From positions 393,303 to 457,302 of the forward strand of contig NZ_LT965953.1 in NCBI RefSeq assembly GCF_900240995.1: 64,000 nucleotides of DNA. The letters are read 5' to 3'. Position 1 is the stretch's first letter. Every line of letters begins with the position of its first letter. A program made the position numbers and the translations under genes. The stretch is from Bacillus sp. Marseille-P3661 (GTDB lineage: Bacteria; Bacillota; Bacilli; Bacillales; Bacillaceae_J). Under the pieces are notes generated by a model that worked only from the letters and a program-made list of their open reading frames with translations, had not been told where the DNA came from and made no database searches. This document shows, one piece after another, positions 45,274-53,837 of the stretch.

Positions 45274-46185
45274 CTACATCTTGACATAATAAGAAGAACG
45301 TCCTTTATTCAATAGCTTAAAATTATTGGCTAGGACCCTACGAATCGTCTTCTTTGAACCAATTACCTTGCACCATTCGTGTATTGTGTTTGTGGTAATT
45401 TTTCTATCAGGGAATAGGTACTGAAATTCCTCAACATTTCGTAAAATTGCTGGTGTTACTAATTCTTTGTTGCCACATACATTGCATAGTAGCTTTTCAT
45501 CTACTACGGTGAGCTTAAACGAGTCACAAGACAAGCAAGATATTCCTTTCTCTAGTTGCTCATAAGTATAGGGCGGTATGTTAGTATAAAGTGATTCTTT
45601 TATGTGAAGAGATACAAGTTGGTTTGCTAATTTTAAATGTTTAGCGTTTAGCTTTGAAGATTTCGTGTGTAGCTTGTTCAATAAACGACCTAGATGTGCA
45701 GGGAAAATAATTGGTAAGTTACGAGGGGCTTTGTATATATAGGACTCCGGATTCATTAAGACAACGTACGACTCAATAGGGGCGTGCAGCCCTAAGTTTT
45801 GTAATTGGCGACGCAATAACGACTCAGTGCGGCTCAATTGGTTGATCGGATTTTTGATTTCAGTTGTGGCTACAGTATACCAACGATCATCTTCGATATA
45901 AAGGTCTACGTCAAAGTATTTGATTTCAAACAAATAGTTCGTGTCCTGCGAAATCAATAATGTGTCGACCTGAAAGTGGGTTTTGTTTTGTTCAAGTAGT
46001 AAATCATTTAAAATCAGCCAGTCATCGGAAAGATTCTTCAATCTTTCATCAAATGCCAATTCACCTTTAAAGCCTTTGTCGAGGTTTTGGTAATAATTTA
46101 AGTCAGATGCTGATAAATCCATTCGATTCTTTAAAGCTCTTAGAATCTTTAGTTCCTTTGGTTCGTAGCGAGACTTAATAAGCAT
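45274..46185 (-). CDS. NERD-domain protein
   Basis: This 303-residue protein has a NERD (nuclease-related) core: GFKGELAFDERL, WLILNDLLLE, FQVDTLLIS and LFEIKYF (about residues 40-100). It resembles restriction-endonuclease-like folds. A zinc-ribbon pair CLSC...CNVC follows (about residue 225), and the C-terminus looks like a basic helical DNA-binding end. ATG 46185 follows GGGGATG. Bacillus NERD proteins are poorly understood. This one abuts the 52-bp repeat array. Any link to defence or repeat metabolism is conjecture. Confidence 0.82.
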   Translation of the reverse strand: MLIKSRYEPKELKILRALKNRMDLSASDLNYYQNLDKGFKGELAFDERLKNLSDDWLILNDLLLEQNKTHFQVDTLLISQDTNYLFEIKYFDVDLYIEDDRWYTVATTEIKNPINQLSRTESLLRRQLQNLGLHAPIESYVVLMNPESYIYKAPRNLPIIFPAHLGRLLNKLHTKSSKLNAKHLKLANQLVSLHIKESLYTNIPPYTYEQLEKGISCLSCDSFKLTVVDEKLLCNVCGNKELVTPAILRNVEEFQYLFPDRKITTNTIHEWCKVIGSKKTIRRVLANNFKLLNKGRSSYYVKM

Positions 46186-46271
46186 ATTTGCATCCCCATT
46201 CAAATATAGTATTCACTTCAAATTAATAGTATGAGCTAACTGCTATATTTACAAGAAAATTTTTCATATAA

Positions 46272-46299
46272 AATAAAACCCACCAACTTAGGTGGGTTT
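46272..46299 (-). terminator. terminator of the acidic surface-protein gene
   Basis: AAACCCACC (46276-46284) and GGTGGGTTT (46291-46299). On the minus strand it is followed by TTATTTT. Confidence 0.88.
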
Positions 46300-46313
46300 A
46301 TAAATATAAACTA

Positions 46314-47327
46314 TTAATCAATCGTTACATCTCCATCGTCTTCGCCGTCAGCATAAAATGTATCTAAGCGACTGGCGTTATCACTGTCATTAATTCTTCC
46401 ATCAATGAATGCATCCTCAAATTCGTCTAACATATCATCAACAATATCTTGAAGGAAATCTAGCTTTTCATCCTCATCTAACGTGTCCCAATCTGCTTTA
46501 TCTACCTCAATAGTGATATCAATATCTTCTTCATCACCGCTTAATGAGATGGCGACATCATCTAAGTCGCGGAAATCTTCATAGTCATCATTTAACTGAT
46601 CCTCTAAGTCATCTAAATCAACTCCGGTGTTTTCAAACTCAATGTCGCCATCTGAATTAGATTCGAAGGTTGCAAGTGTATCAGAATTATAGCCATCCTT
46701 AATAGTGCCTTCAATTTCAGCATCCTCATAATCATCTAAAATATCATCGACGATTTCCTGAAGAAAATCTTCTTTTTCGCTATCAGATAAATCATCCCAA
46801 TCACGAGAATCAACATCAATTCGAATATCAATTAAATCCTCATCACCTGCTAAAAAGATCTCAACATCGTCAATATCATCATAATCTCCATAATCATCAT
46901 TTAGTTGATCTTCTAGATCACCTAGATCAACTTCTTTTCCTTTTAAATTATTAAGCTCGGTTTGAAGCTTTAAAATTTGTGCATCCTTTGCAGAGATTTG
47001 CGCTTTTAACGAATCAATAGTAGCTTGACTGATCGGGGTAGAGTTATCTGCAATTTTAATTGTTTGTGTAACACCATCCCAAATTACACTCTTATTAAAA
47101 AGTTCCCCCATCATTCGAAGTGGAATAAACGTGGTTCCATTTACGATAAACGGTTCATCACTAGGCTCGACACTTACGAGTTGATTATTATTCATGATCT
47201 TAATATTGTTATAATGGGCATCTAAGGATTTTCTTGCTTGTGATGCATCCACACTATGTGTAAATAAAATACCAGAGATAAGAACTCCAGCTGACAAAGC
47301 AGCAATTGGTTTCTTGATAAATCGCAT
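46314..47327 (-). CDS. secreted stalk-domain protein with duplicated acidic domain
   Basis: This 337-residue protein has a signal peptide (IAALSAGVLISGILFTHSVDA) and a copper-amine-oxidase-N-like stalk domain (FIVNGTTFIPLRMMGELFNK, about residues 45-92). A coiled-coil linker follows. The rest is two highly acidic repeats of about 100 residues (133-235 and 236-337), each starting VDL-DLEDQLNDDY. The repeats are Asp/Glu rich and could bind calcium or cations. AAAGGAGGA precedes the start. It is the third of three surface-type genes on this strand. Confidence 0.75.
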   Translation of the reverse strand: MRFIKKPIAALSAGVLISGILFTHSVDASQARKSLDAHYNNIKIMNNNQLVSVEPSDEPFIVNGTTFIPLRMMGELFNKSVIWDGVTQTIKIADNSTPISQATIDSLKAQISAKDAQILKLQTELNNLKGKEVDLGDLEDQLNDDYGDYDDIDDVEIFLAGDEDLIDIRIDVDSRDWDDLSDSEKEDFLQEIVDDILDDYEDAEIEGTIKDGYNSDTLATFESNSDGDIEFENTGVDLDDLEDQLNDDYEDFRDLDDVAISLSGDEEDIDITIEVDKADWDTLDEDEKLDFLQDIVDDMLDEFEDAFIDGRINDSDNASRLDTFYADGEDDGDVTID

Positions 47328-47502
47328 ATTACTATTTCCTCCTTAAAATAAATTAATAGATTTAAAAGCCAACACTATACAGACGTCATTCTACTAGATT
47401 TGGTTTCATTTTCCAACAAAAAACACCAAGAAATTGATAAATTTTACATAATTTCCACCGTGGTTAAAGAAAATAGATGCTATAAACTGATAAAATTCTG
47501 AA

Positions 47503-47534
47503 AAATAAAAAAGAGAGATTAGCAACAATGCTTA
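47503..47534 (-). terminator. terminator of the SLH-protein gene
   Basis: AAAGAGAGATTA and TAATCCCTCTTT form the stem. On the minus strand T-rich sequence follows. Confidence 0.85.
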
Positions 47535-47550
47535 ATCCCTCTTTCCAAAG

Positions 47551-49107
47551 CTATTTTAAATTTTTAGCTGCCATTAAGTTATAAATCATGGTCATCGCTT
47601 CAGCGTTTGTAAGCTTCCCTTTTGGATTGAAACGAGTTGTCGAATCTAGAATCTTCTCATTTGTAACAGCAAGTACGGCGGTTGCAGCCCAATCTGATAT
47701 AGCATTACCATCTTTATAAATTTGTTGTAATTGCTGCTTAGGCGTTAGTTCCACTTCATTTTTCTTTTTCTTAACAATTTTCTTCTTTTTAGTATCGGTA
47801 GCAGTAGAGCCTAATTCAATACCACGTGCTAAAAATGCTACTGCCTCTTCACGAGTTAACTGTTTAGTTGGATCCATTACCAAATAACCAGGAATACTAG
47901 ACTCCTTTCCGTAAACAAGTCCGTTCATTACACCTGCCATTAAGTAACCTAATTCATCCTGGCTATAGTTCAGTTCTTGTATATCAGAAAATACACCTGT
48001 ATAATCCAGTGGTTGAAAACCTAATGCTCTAGATAATAAAACAGTAAATGTAAATCGGTCGATCGGCTTGTCTAATTTGGTTAATAGAGCTTTGTCGCTT
48101 TGGTTAACGTCGGGTTTGATAATGCCTTTATAAGCAAGCCCCAGTATTTCCTTCTTAGCGGGATGCTGCTTTAAACCATAGTCTTTATATACAAGCCCAA
48201 TTGCATATGTACCAAATCCATCTAAGGCAGCTGTAACAGTTTTGTTTGCGCTATTTACAACTCCACCAATGGGTGTCCAAGCACCGTAATTATTTTTTAG
48301 AACAGTAAGATTATAGCCTTCCATTGCTTTTGGTACCACGCCATCATACGCTATTGTTATATCTCCCCACGTACTAGGTTGAGCAAATAAACTTCCATTC
48401 GAATCATCGATGGTAAATTGCTGACTGAGAAAAACATACTCATTGGATGGTTGTGGCTTTTCATTAACATTAACGATTAGTCTTTGATCAAGCATGATAG
48501 GTGCTATTAAGCTATTATCAGCAATATAACTGTTTTTTGGAAAACGCAGCATAAGCTTGTCCCCAAACATTTTCATATCTGCTCCATCTTTAAAATTAAC
48601 ATAATACTTAGCGTTCGAGTGATCAACATTAAAGTAGTTTAATTCAATATCAATCTTGCCACTTTCCCCTTTAAAGTTTTGAATTGACTTATCTTTAGGG
48701 TCATAGTTTTTAATTTCAATTGGGATTTTGTAACCTGTTGTTGTTTTAGTTAATTGTGTATCAAGGTCATGGATGGTATATACATGATTATATCGTTCCC
48801 TTGTGATTTTTAAGTATGGACTTTTACCTGCATAACTTACATCCATTACTCCATAAGCTATACCGTTATAGCCGAAATTAGGTTTACTATTTTCGCGATT
48901 GTACCAAAGAACGGTGAATTTTACTTCCTCCAAAAAGTTTGTACTAATATTATTTTGGCTTGGAGTATCTAAGCGAATATAAAAGCCACTAGATTTATCA
49001 AAAAAGTAATGATGGCCGTCCTCCTGATTGTAAAGGGCTTCAGCATTTCCAATGATAGGTAATAACATCATCGAAAAGCATAGTATGACCAATATTTTTC
49101 TCAACAT
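47551..49107 (-). CDS. S-layer-homology (SLH) domain surface protein
   Basis: This 518-residue protein has a signal peptide (MLRKILVILCFSMMLLPIIG). The N-terminal about 300 residues are a beta-rich region that I do not recognise. Three C-terminal SLH-like modules follow (IDRFTFTVLLSRALGF, LTREEAVAFLARGIELG and LTNAEAMTMIYNLMAA). SLH domains hold proteins to pyruvylated cell-wall polymers. A Lys-rich stretch KKKKIVKKKK separates modules two and three. The gene lies between two stalk-domain proteins, which suggests a cell-surface cluster. Confidence 0.85.
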   Translation of the reverse strand: MLRKILVILCFSMMLLPIIGNAEALYNQEDGHHYFFDKSSGFYIRLDTPSQNNISTNFLEEVKFTVLWYNRENSKPNFGYNGIAYGVMDVSYAGKSPYLKITRERYNHVYTIHDLDTQLTKTTTGYKIPIEIKNYDPKDKSIQNFKGESGKIDIELNYFNVDHSNAKYYVNFKDGADMKMFGDKLMLRFPKNSYIADNSLIAPIMLDQRLIVNVNEKPQPSNEYVFLSQQFTIDDSNGSLFAQPSTWGDITIAYDGVVPKAMEGYNLTVLKNNYGAWTPIGGVVNSANKTVTAALDGFGTYAIGLVYKDYGLKQHPAKKEILGLAYKGIIKPDVNQSDKALLTKLDKPIDRFTFTVLLSRALGFQPLDYTGVFSDIQELNYSQDELGYLMAGVMNGLVYGKESSIPGYLVMDPTKQLTREEAVAFLARGIELGSTATDTKKKKIVKKKKNEVELTPKQQLQQIYKDGNAISDWAATAVLAVTNEKILDSTTRFNPKGKLTNAEAMTMIYNLMAAKNLK

Positions 49108-49168
49108 GTTGAAAAACTCCTCTCTAAGTTTGTGCGAAATGCATAATTGTTAATTTCTTTGATTCCAC

Positions 49169-49921
49169 TTAGTTTTGAACAGCATCTAAGATAACTTCAA
49201 CCAAGGCTACTCTAGATGCCGTACCTTCTGCCTTTATATTTTTAATTTCAAGCTTTTCAATACCGCTAATATCAATGTCAAATGGAACTGGCGGGGCTTT
49301 TTTGGTTCCAGTTTTAATACTAGCAATTTCAATTCCATCACCATAAAATCTTATGATTCCAACACCTTGATCATTGTTGTTAGAGTCATCAACGCCAGCC
49401 AAGCCATAAATACGATTATATTTATTATCAAATAAATGATAAGTGACTGAGCTGCTATTAAGAAAGGCAATAGTATCGGCTGGATAATAGTTTTGTTTGA
49501 ATAAAGTGATTCTGCCCCCATCTTTAGGTGATCTTAAGTAGCTTTCTCCACCATAGCCCACATTTAAATAGGTTTCGCCATGAAGAGGTTTTAATTGTGA
49601 TAAACCTATCGATGGCCGGTAGGAGCCTTCTTCCTGATTACCTATAAAAATAGTATTAGTTGATTCATCCCAGCTAACTTCCTTACTCAAAGTTTCTCCA
49701 ATTGCCCGTAATGGTAAATAAGTTGTATTATCAATGAGTAAAGGTTGTACGTTTTGCTCGATTTTATGTCCATCAACTACTATATTAATAGAAGAAACAA
49801 GCGCTTTAATGCTTTTATAGTAAGGAGTAACCGCATCTACAGATGATATGGATGAAATGAGTATTGTTGTACCAATCACACCAACGAGTATTCCTTTGAT
49901 GAATGAGAAGTTTGTGTTCAT
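49169..49921 (-). CDS. secreted stalk-domain protein with NPCBM-like C-terminus
   Basis: This 250-residue protein has a signal peptide (GILVGVIGTTILISSISSVDA), a stalk/copper-amine-oxidase-N-like domain (LLIDNTTYLPLRAIGETL, about residues 60-100), and a C-terminal beta-sandwich region (VTYHLFDNKYNRIYGLAGV, then GIEIASIKTG) similar to NPCBM/galactose-binding domains. It is likely attached to or acts on the cell wall. GGAAAGGGGTGGG precedes the ATG. It is first in the minus-strand surface cluster. Confidence 0.75.
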   Translation of the reverse strand: MNTNFSFIKGILVGVIGTTILISSISSVDAVTPYYKSIKALVSSINIVVDGHKIEQNVQPLLIDNTTYLPLRAIGETLSKEVSWDESTNTIFIGNQEEGSYRPSIGLSQLKPLHGETYLNVGYGGESYLRSPKDGGRITLFKQNYYPADTIAFLNSSSVTYHLFDNKYNRIYGLAGVDDSNNNDQGVGIIRFYGDGIEIASIKTGTKKAPPVPFDIDISGIEKLEIKNIKAEGTASRVALVEVILDAVQN

Positions 49922-50205
49922 GTACTCCCACCCCTTTCCTTATTTGGGCCTATATTGTATTAAATCTACTATTTCCCATAACTATTATACCAATGGAAAC
50001 ATTGAAATTATATGTTTTACAGCTAAAATATACAAACAAAGAAGTAATGCCGAATCATTTACAGCTTTCAGATAATAGTTTACGCTATAACCGTATAGTA
50101 CGTTTGTAATCTATCAAAAGTAGTGAATAAGGATTTGTTGCCTATAGATACAGTTACTTGTTTTTTAAAGTGGCTGTATCGTGTACACAGAAGGAAGGGT
50201 TATGT

Positions 50206-51330
50206 GTGTTCGACTTTGGAAATGAAAAAGTTGGGAAAACTGTTGTGACAATCGCTTCAATCATAGAAACGATATTTATCGGGATCGTAGGAGGAGTAGT
50301 GTTTAACTTACTAGATCTTCCGCTAGCGTGGATGCTTGGTCCATTGACTAGTGTATTGTTATACCAAACGTTTACAAAACGCAGCTTAAATTGGCCGATA
50401 AGTTTCAGGAATTCAGGACAATTACTTTTAGGCTATAGTATGGGATTATCTTTTACAGTAGAAAGTGGGAGGAGAATTATAACGCAATTACCATCTATGT
50501 TCCTTTCAACCGTAGCAATGATTGGTTTGTGTTTAGCAGTAGCTTTTTTTGTCGCAAAAATTACGGATATTAACTTGCCTAGCAGTGTAATGGGAACAAC
50601 ACCGGGTGGTTTAACGCAAATGGTGTTATTAAGTGAAGAAATAAAGGGAGCCGATCAGACAATTGTTACTTTTATGCAAACGATTCGGATGTTAGCTGTC
50701 ATTTTTTTGGTGCCGACGATTGTCTTTCATAGTGCAGGTAATGAAATCGTTCAGGTTACAAAGCCTATAGAATCAGGGAGCTTTACGCAGCTAACATTAG
50801 CAAATGGTATGTTAGTTCTTATTATTTTGTTAATTGTCGCTAGTTTAGCTGTGAAATTTAAATTTCCGACCCCATGGATTGTTGGACCATTACTTACATC
50901 AGCGATATTAACTGTAACTGGCTGGAATCCACCCCACCTTCCACAAACAATGATTATTCTTGCGCAATTTTGTATGGGCGTTTATTTAGGGTTAGGTATT
51001 AAGTTTCACGCACTTGGTAATTGGAAAGCTCTGCTACCATATTCAATAGTAGCTGGTGTCATCATTGTATTTTTTTCTTTTGTTGTTTCATATATTTTGA
51101 CCTTGATTCATCCTATGAGCCTTAGCACAGCCTTTTTAAGTATAGCACCAGGTGGTTTACCTGAGATGGGGGTAACAGCTCATGCAGTTAATGCTGATGT
51201 ATCAATTGTAACGGCTTATCAGCTTTTTCGTATCCTTTTTATTTTATTTATAGTTCCTTTATTCTTCAGATGGTTCTTCGGAAGAAGTACGGTGGTAGGC
51301 TTAGGGGAAAAAGAAAAACATTTAAACTAG
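50206..51330 (+). CDS. AbrB-family membrane protein (putative ammonia-monooxygenase-like transporter)
   Basis: This 374-residue protein has two repeats of a five-helix unit, visible from the duplicated motifs GGVVFNLLDLPLAWMLGPL and PTPWIVGPLLTSAI, and GTTPGGLTQMVLL and IAPGGLPEMGVTA. These belong to the AbrB membrane family, whose transport function is unclear. A GTG start at 50206 fits AAGGAAGGG better than TTG 50158. A terminator follows at 51330. Confidence 0.8.
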   Translation: MFDFGNEKVGKTVVTIASIIETIFIGIVGGVVFNLLDLPLAWMLGPLTSVLLYQTFTKRSLNWPISFRNSGQLLLGYSMGLSFTVESGRRIITQLPSMFLSTVAMIGLCLAVAFFVAKITDINLPSSVMGTTPGGLTQMVLLSEEIKGADQTIVTFMQTIRMLAVIFLVPTIVFHSAGNEIVQVTKPIESGSFTQLTLANGMLVLIILLIVASLAVKFKFPTPWIVGPLLTSAILTVTGWNPPHLPQTMIILAQFCMGVYLGLGIKFHALGNWKALLPYSIVAGVIIVFFSFVVSYILTLIHPMSLSTAFLSIAPGGLPEMGVTAHAVNADVSIVTAYQLFRILFILFIVPLFFRWFFGRSTVVGLGEKEKHLN

Positions 51331-51356
51331 GCAGCCTGAATAAAGACTGCCGTTTT
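51330..51356 (+). terminator. terminator of the AbrB-type gene
   Basis: GGCAG (51330-51334) and CTGCC (51347-51351), followed by GTTTT. Short but well placed. Confidence 0.6.
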
Positions 51357-51368
51357 ACTTGTAATACT

Positions 51369-51586
51369 AGTCCAGCATGTAAAAGGAAGATAGCTTTAAA
51401 AGACGCAAATTAGTAGGCAATGCTTGCCTGTCGGGGCTGACCAAGGCGCTTCCGCATTTCTAGTTTATCTAGCTCCAGTCGATAGCCCTTCGGGAAAAAT
51501 AACCTTTCGTAGGATAATGAGGAAAAACACCTCATATCCTCCGAAAGAACATTTTCCATTCAGGGCTGACCAATCGACTTCCGCCT
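51369..51586. repeat. two adjacent copies of a Bacillus-type intergenic hairpin repeat
   Basis: Both units end in GGGCTGACCA followed by CTTCCGC. The right unit (about 51469-51586) folds end to end: AGTCGAT pairs with ATCGACT, CTTTCG with CGAAAG, and AGGATAATGAGG with CCTCATATCCT around a short loop. The form, with CTCCAG...TAGCCC at one end and GGGCTGACCA at the other, is familiar as a dispersed repeat in Bacillus intergenic regions. It touches the 3' end of corA. Confidence 0.75.
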
Positions 51587-52534
51587 TTAGTTAAACCAGC
51601 CCATTTTTTTGAACCACATATACATGGATATGCTGAGAACCCCCATTATAGCAAGTGCTATAAAATAGCCATACCTCCAAGTTAGCTCAGGCATGTATTC
51701 AAAATTCATTCCGTATATGCCTGCTATGAAAGTTAGTGGCGCAAAGATAGATGTGATAATTGTAAGAACTTGCATGATTTTGTTTGTTTTATGTGACGTT
51801 AGGGAAATATAGCTGTCTCTTATATCCATTGTGATTTCACGATTTGATTCGACCATTTCAGATAGTTTTAGGAGATGATCGTAGATATCTGCAAAATATA
51901 CTTTGCGATTAAGGATACCTTGTAAATGATGGGAGTTTAACATTCTGTATAGCAAGTCGCGCATGGGGTTTACTGTATGTCTTAATGTTAACAATTGGCT
52001 GCGAATATCAAATAGCTCGTCTAACAGGATTTCCATTGGTTTATTATTAGGATTATCCTCAAATTGATTAAGCTTATCCTCCATCTCGTATATGATTGGA
52101 AAATAATCGTCGACAATCTTATCTAATATCTGATAAAACGTATAGTAGTGGTCCCACTGGTCTATTTTCTTTGTTGATTTTAAACGATCCCAAACAAGAT
52201 CGATTTCCTTCGATTCCTCGTGATGAAAAGAAATAATAGAATTCTCTCCCATAAAAAAGTTAATTTCCCGTTTAGTAAAGTCTGTTTTAATTGAATGAGT
52301 GACAAAAAAAGTATAATCATCATAATAATCTAGTTTCGGCCTTTGTAATCGGTGGATACAATCGTCAATCGCAAGAGGATGGAATTCAAAAAAATCGGAC
52401 ATTACCATAAGTTCCTCTGGAGTAGGCGTGCTAAAATCAACCCAAAACCAGATAGTCCCATCCGAATATAAGTCTGCAAGTGAAACACCCTCAATAACTC
52501 TCCTGTTTTCATCAATAGCGATAATATTAATCAT
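51587..52534 (-). CDS. corA: CorA-family magnesium/cobalt transporter
   Basis: This 315-residue protein has a long cytoplasmic alpha/beta and helical domain and two C-terminal membrane helices. The signature YGMNF lies at the end of the first helix (ITSIFAPLTFIAGIYGMNFE). It mediates Mg2+ entry as a pentamer. ATG 52534 follows AAGGTG. A longer frame from 52576 lacks a ribosome site. Confidence 0.92.
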   Translation of the reverse strand: MINIIAIDENRRVIEGVSLADLYSDGTIWFWVDFSTPTPEELMVMSDFFEFHPLAIDDCIHRLQRPKLDYYDDYTFFVTHSIKTDFTKREINFFMGENSIISFHHEESKEIDLVWDRLKSTKKIDQWDHYYTFYQILDKIVDDYFPIIYEMEDKLNQFEDNPNNKPMEILLDELFDIRSQLLTLRHTVNPMRDLLYRMLNSHHLQGILNRKVYFADIYDHLLKLSEMVESNREITMDIRDSYISLTSHKTNKIMQVLTIITSIFAPLTFIAGIYGMNFEYMPELTWRYGYFIALAIMGVLSISMYMWFKKMGWFN

Positions 52535-52844
52535 GTTTACACACCTTTTTTCAATTGGTAACGATATGAAATGCACAACTATGTGGAAGGATTTACAAAT
52601 ATAAGTGTTTGCAAACTTATCGGCATTTATAAGTTCATAAAATTTCTTTGCTAAGTAGTTAATTTACATAAGTAAAATGAAAATCCTATTAATAAAGAGA
52701 AAAATTATGAAATTACAAGATAACTGGCAATGATATGCGCTTTCTTGCGGATTGTTTCCGTTTTCTTGTTCATTTAGGGGATTAGTAAAAATATTACAAA
52801 AGGAGCAGAATTAGGTTAATAATCAATGAAAGAAGGGTTTTTTG

Positions 52845-52946
52845 ATGAGAAAATTCTTTTCAAAAATTCATGAAATGATCGAAGAGTATTATGAGTTGCG
52901 CGCTCGTGCCGAAGAAGTAATCAAGCAAAATAAAAAACAGCATTAA
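52845..52946 (+). CDS. 33-residue helical peptide
   Basis: The peptide MRKFFSKIHEMIEEYYELRA continues to NKKQH and is amphipathic and charged. AAGAAGGG lies upstream and a terminator follows immediately, so the unit looks like a genuine small gene. I do not recognise the family. Confidence 0.5.
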   Translation: MRKFFSKIHEMIEEYYELRARAEEVIKQNKKQH

Positions 52947-52952
52947 CATTAA

Positions 52953-52996
52953 TAACAGCAGCTCCAGCTACTTATGGTAGACGGGGCTGTTTTTAT
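52953..52996 (+). terminator. terminator after the 33-residue ORF
   Basis: AACAGC and GCTGTT arms, with further CTCC/GGGG pairing, followed by T-rich sequence. Confidence 0.75.
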
Positions 52997-53205
52997 TTTA
53001 TAAATGATAGGATTCATGGAAAATTAATTAGTGTAATAACAGGCTCAGGTCCCGATCCTCATTATAATCAAATTATCATCATAAATTATTTGATCTAGTT
53101 GTTAGATCGTTAAACCTAAGCGGCTATTTCAGGTATTCCCATGTAAGCTCCTCCCAACCTTTTACATTATGAAAAGATTCAAAAAATATTTGATTTAAAA
53201 TTCCA

Positions 53206-53245
53206 ATGTTACATAATACTGTGATATAATAATGTTATGTAACAT
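53206..53245 (+). promoter_or_regulatory. perfect 11-bp inverted repeat around the recombinase promoter
   Basis: ATGTTACATAA (53206-53216) and TTATGTAACAT (53235-53245) flank an 18-base centre containing TATAAT (53225-53230). The arms cover the -35/-10 spacer and the start point. This is the arrangement of an autoregulatory operator, or of paired recombinase arm sites. Confidence 0.75.
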
Positions 53246-53258
53246 AGGAGGGTATTGG

Positions 53259-53819
53259 ATGAAAACCGTTGAAGCTATTAAGGATTTCAAACAGCTCAGA
53301 GAGATGAAGAACTATTTATCTAGTCGTTCATCTAGAGATTATTGTTTATTTTTACTTGGAATTAATACCGGAATTCGCCTTCAAGAATTGCTAAATATAC
53401 ATGTTAAAGATGTCATGTCGGAAACAGGTGGTATTTCTCCTTTTATTTTATCCACCATTCATCATAGTCCACCTGTTTATTTGAATGAAAATGTTCGTAA
53501 GGCTATCCAAAACTTGATTCAAGATAGCTGTCTTACCATAGATGATTACCTTTTTAAGTCTAGAAAAACGAATGAACCGATCACAAGACAACAGGCCTAC
53601 CGAATTATTAATGAAGCTGCAAAACAAGCAGATATCGAAGGTTCAATTGGTACACACACGCTCCGGAAAACATTCGGCTATCATGCTTATTGTAAAGGAA
53701 TAGCCATTTCATTAATTCAAAAAAGATTACAGCATTCAAGCCCTTCCGAAACAATTCACTACATTGGTTTGCAAGGAGAAAAGCATTTGCAAACCATTAT
53801 TCTTGATGTAAATCTATAA
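53259..53819 (+). CDS. short tyrosine recombinase (phage-integrase family)
   Basis: This 186-residue protein is only the catalytic domain. The conserved Arg is in TGIRLQELL, His-x-x-Arg in THTLRKTFGYH, and the nucleophile Tyr in ETIHYIGL. It lacks the N-terminal core-binding domain of XerC/D. Such short integrase-like proteins are common singletons in Bacilli, with unknown targets. The ATG follows AGGAGGG. The gene is 18 bases upstream of the antiporter gene, so cotranscription is likely. Confidence 0.85.
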   Translation: MKTVEAIKDFKQLREMKNYLSSRSSRDYCLFLLGINTGIRLQELLNIHVKDVMSETGGISPFILSTIHHSPPVYLNENVRKAIQNLIQDSCLTIDDYLFKSRKTNEPITRQQAYRIINEAAKQADIEGSIGTHTLRKTFGYHAYCKGIAISLIQKRLQHSSPSETIHYIGLQGEKHLQTIILDVNL

Positions 53820-53837
53820 AGAAAGAGAGTTGATTCT

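Noticed and set aside
47025-47225. Plus-strand frame opposite the acidic surface protein
   Set aside because: It is a reverse-strand shadow of a gene with signal peptide, stalk domain and ribosome site.
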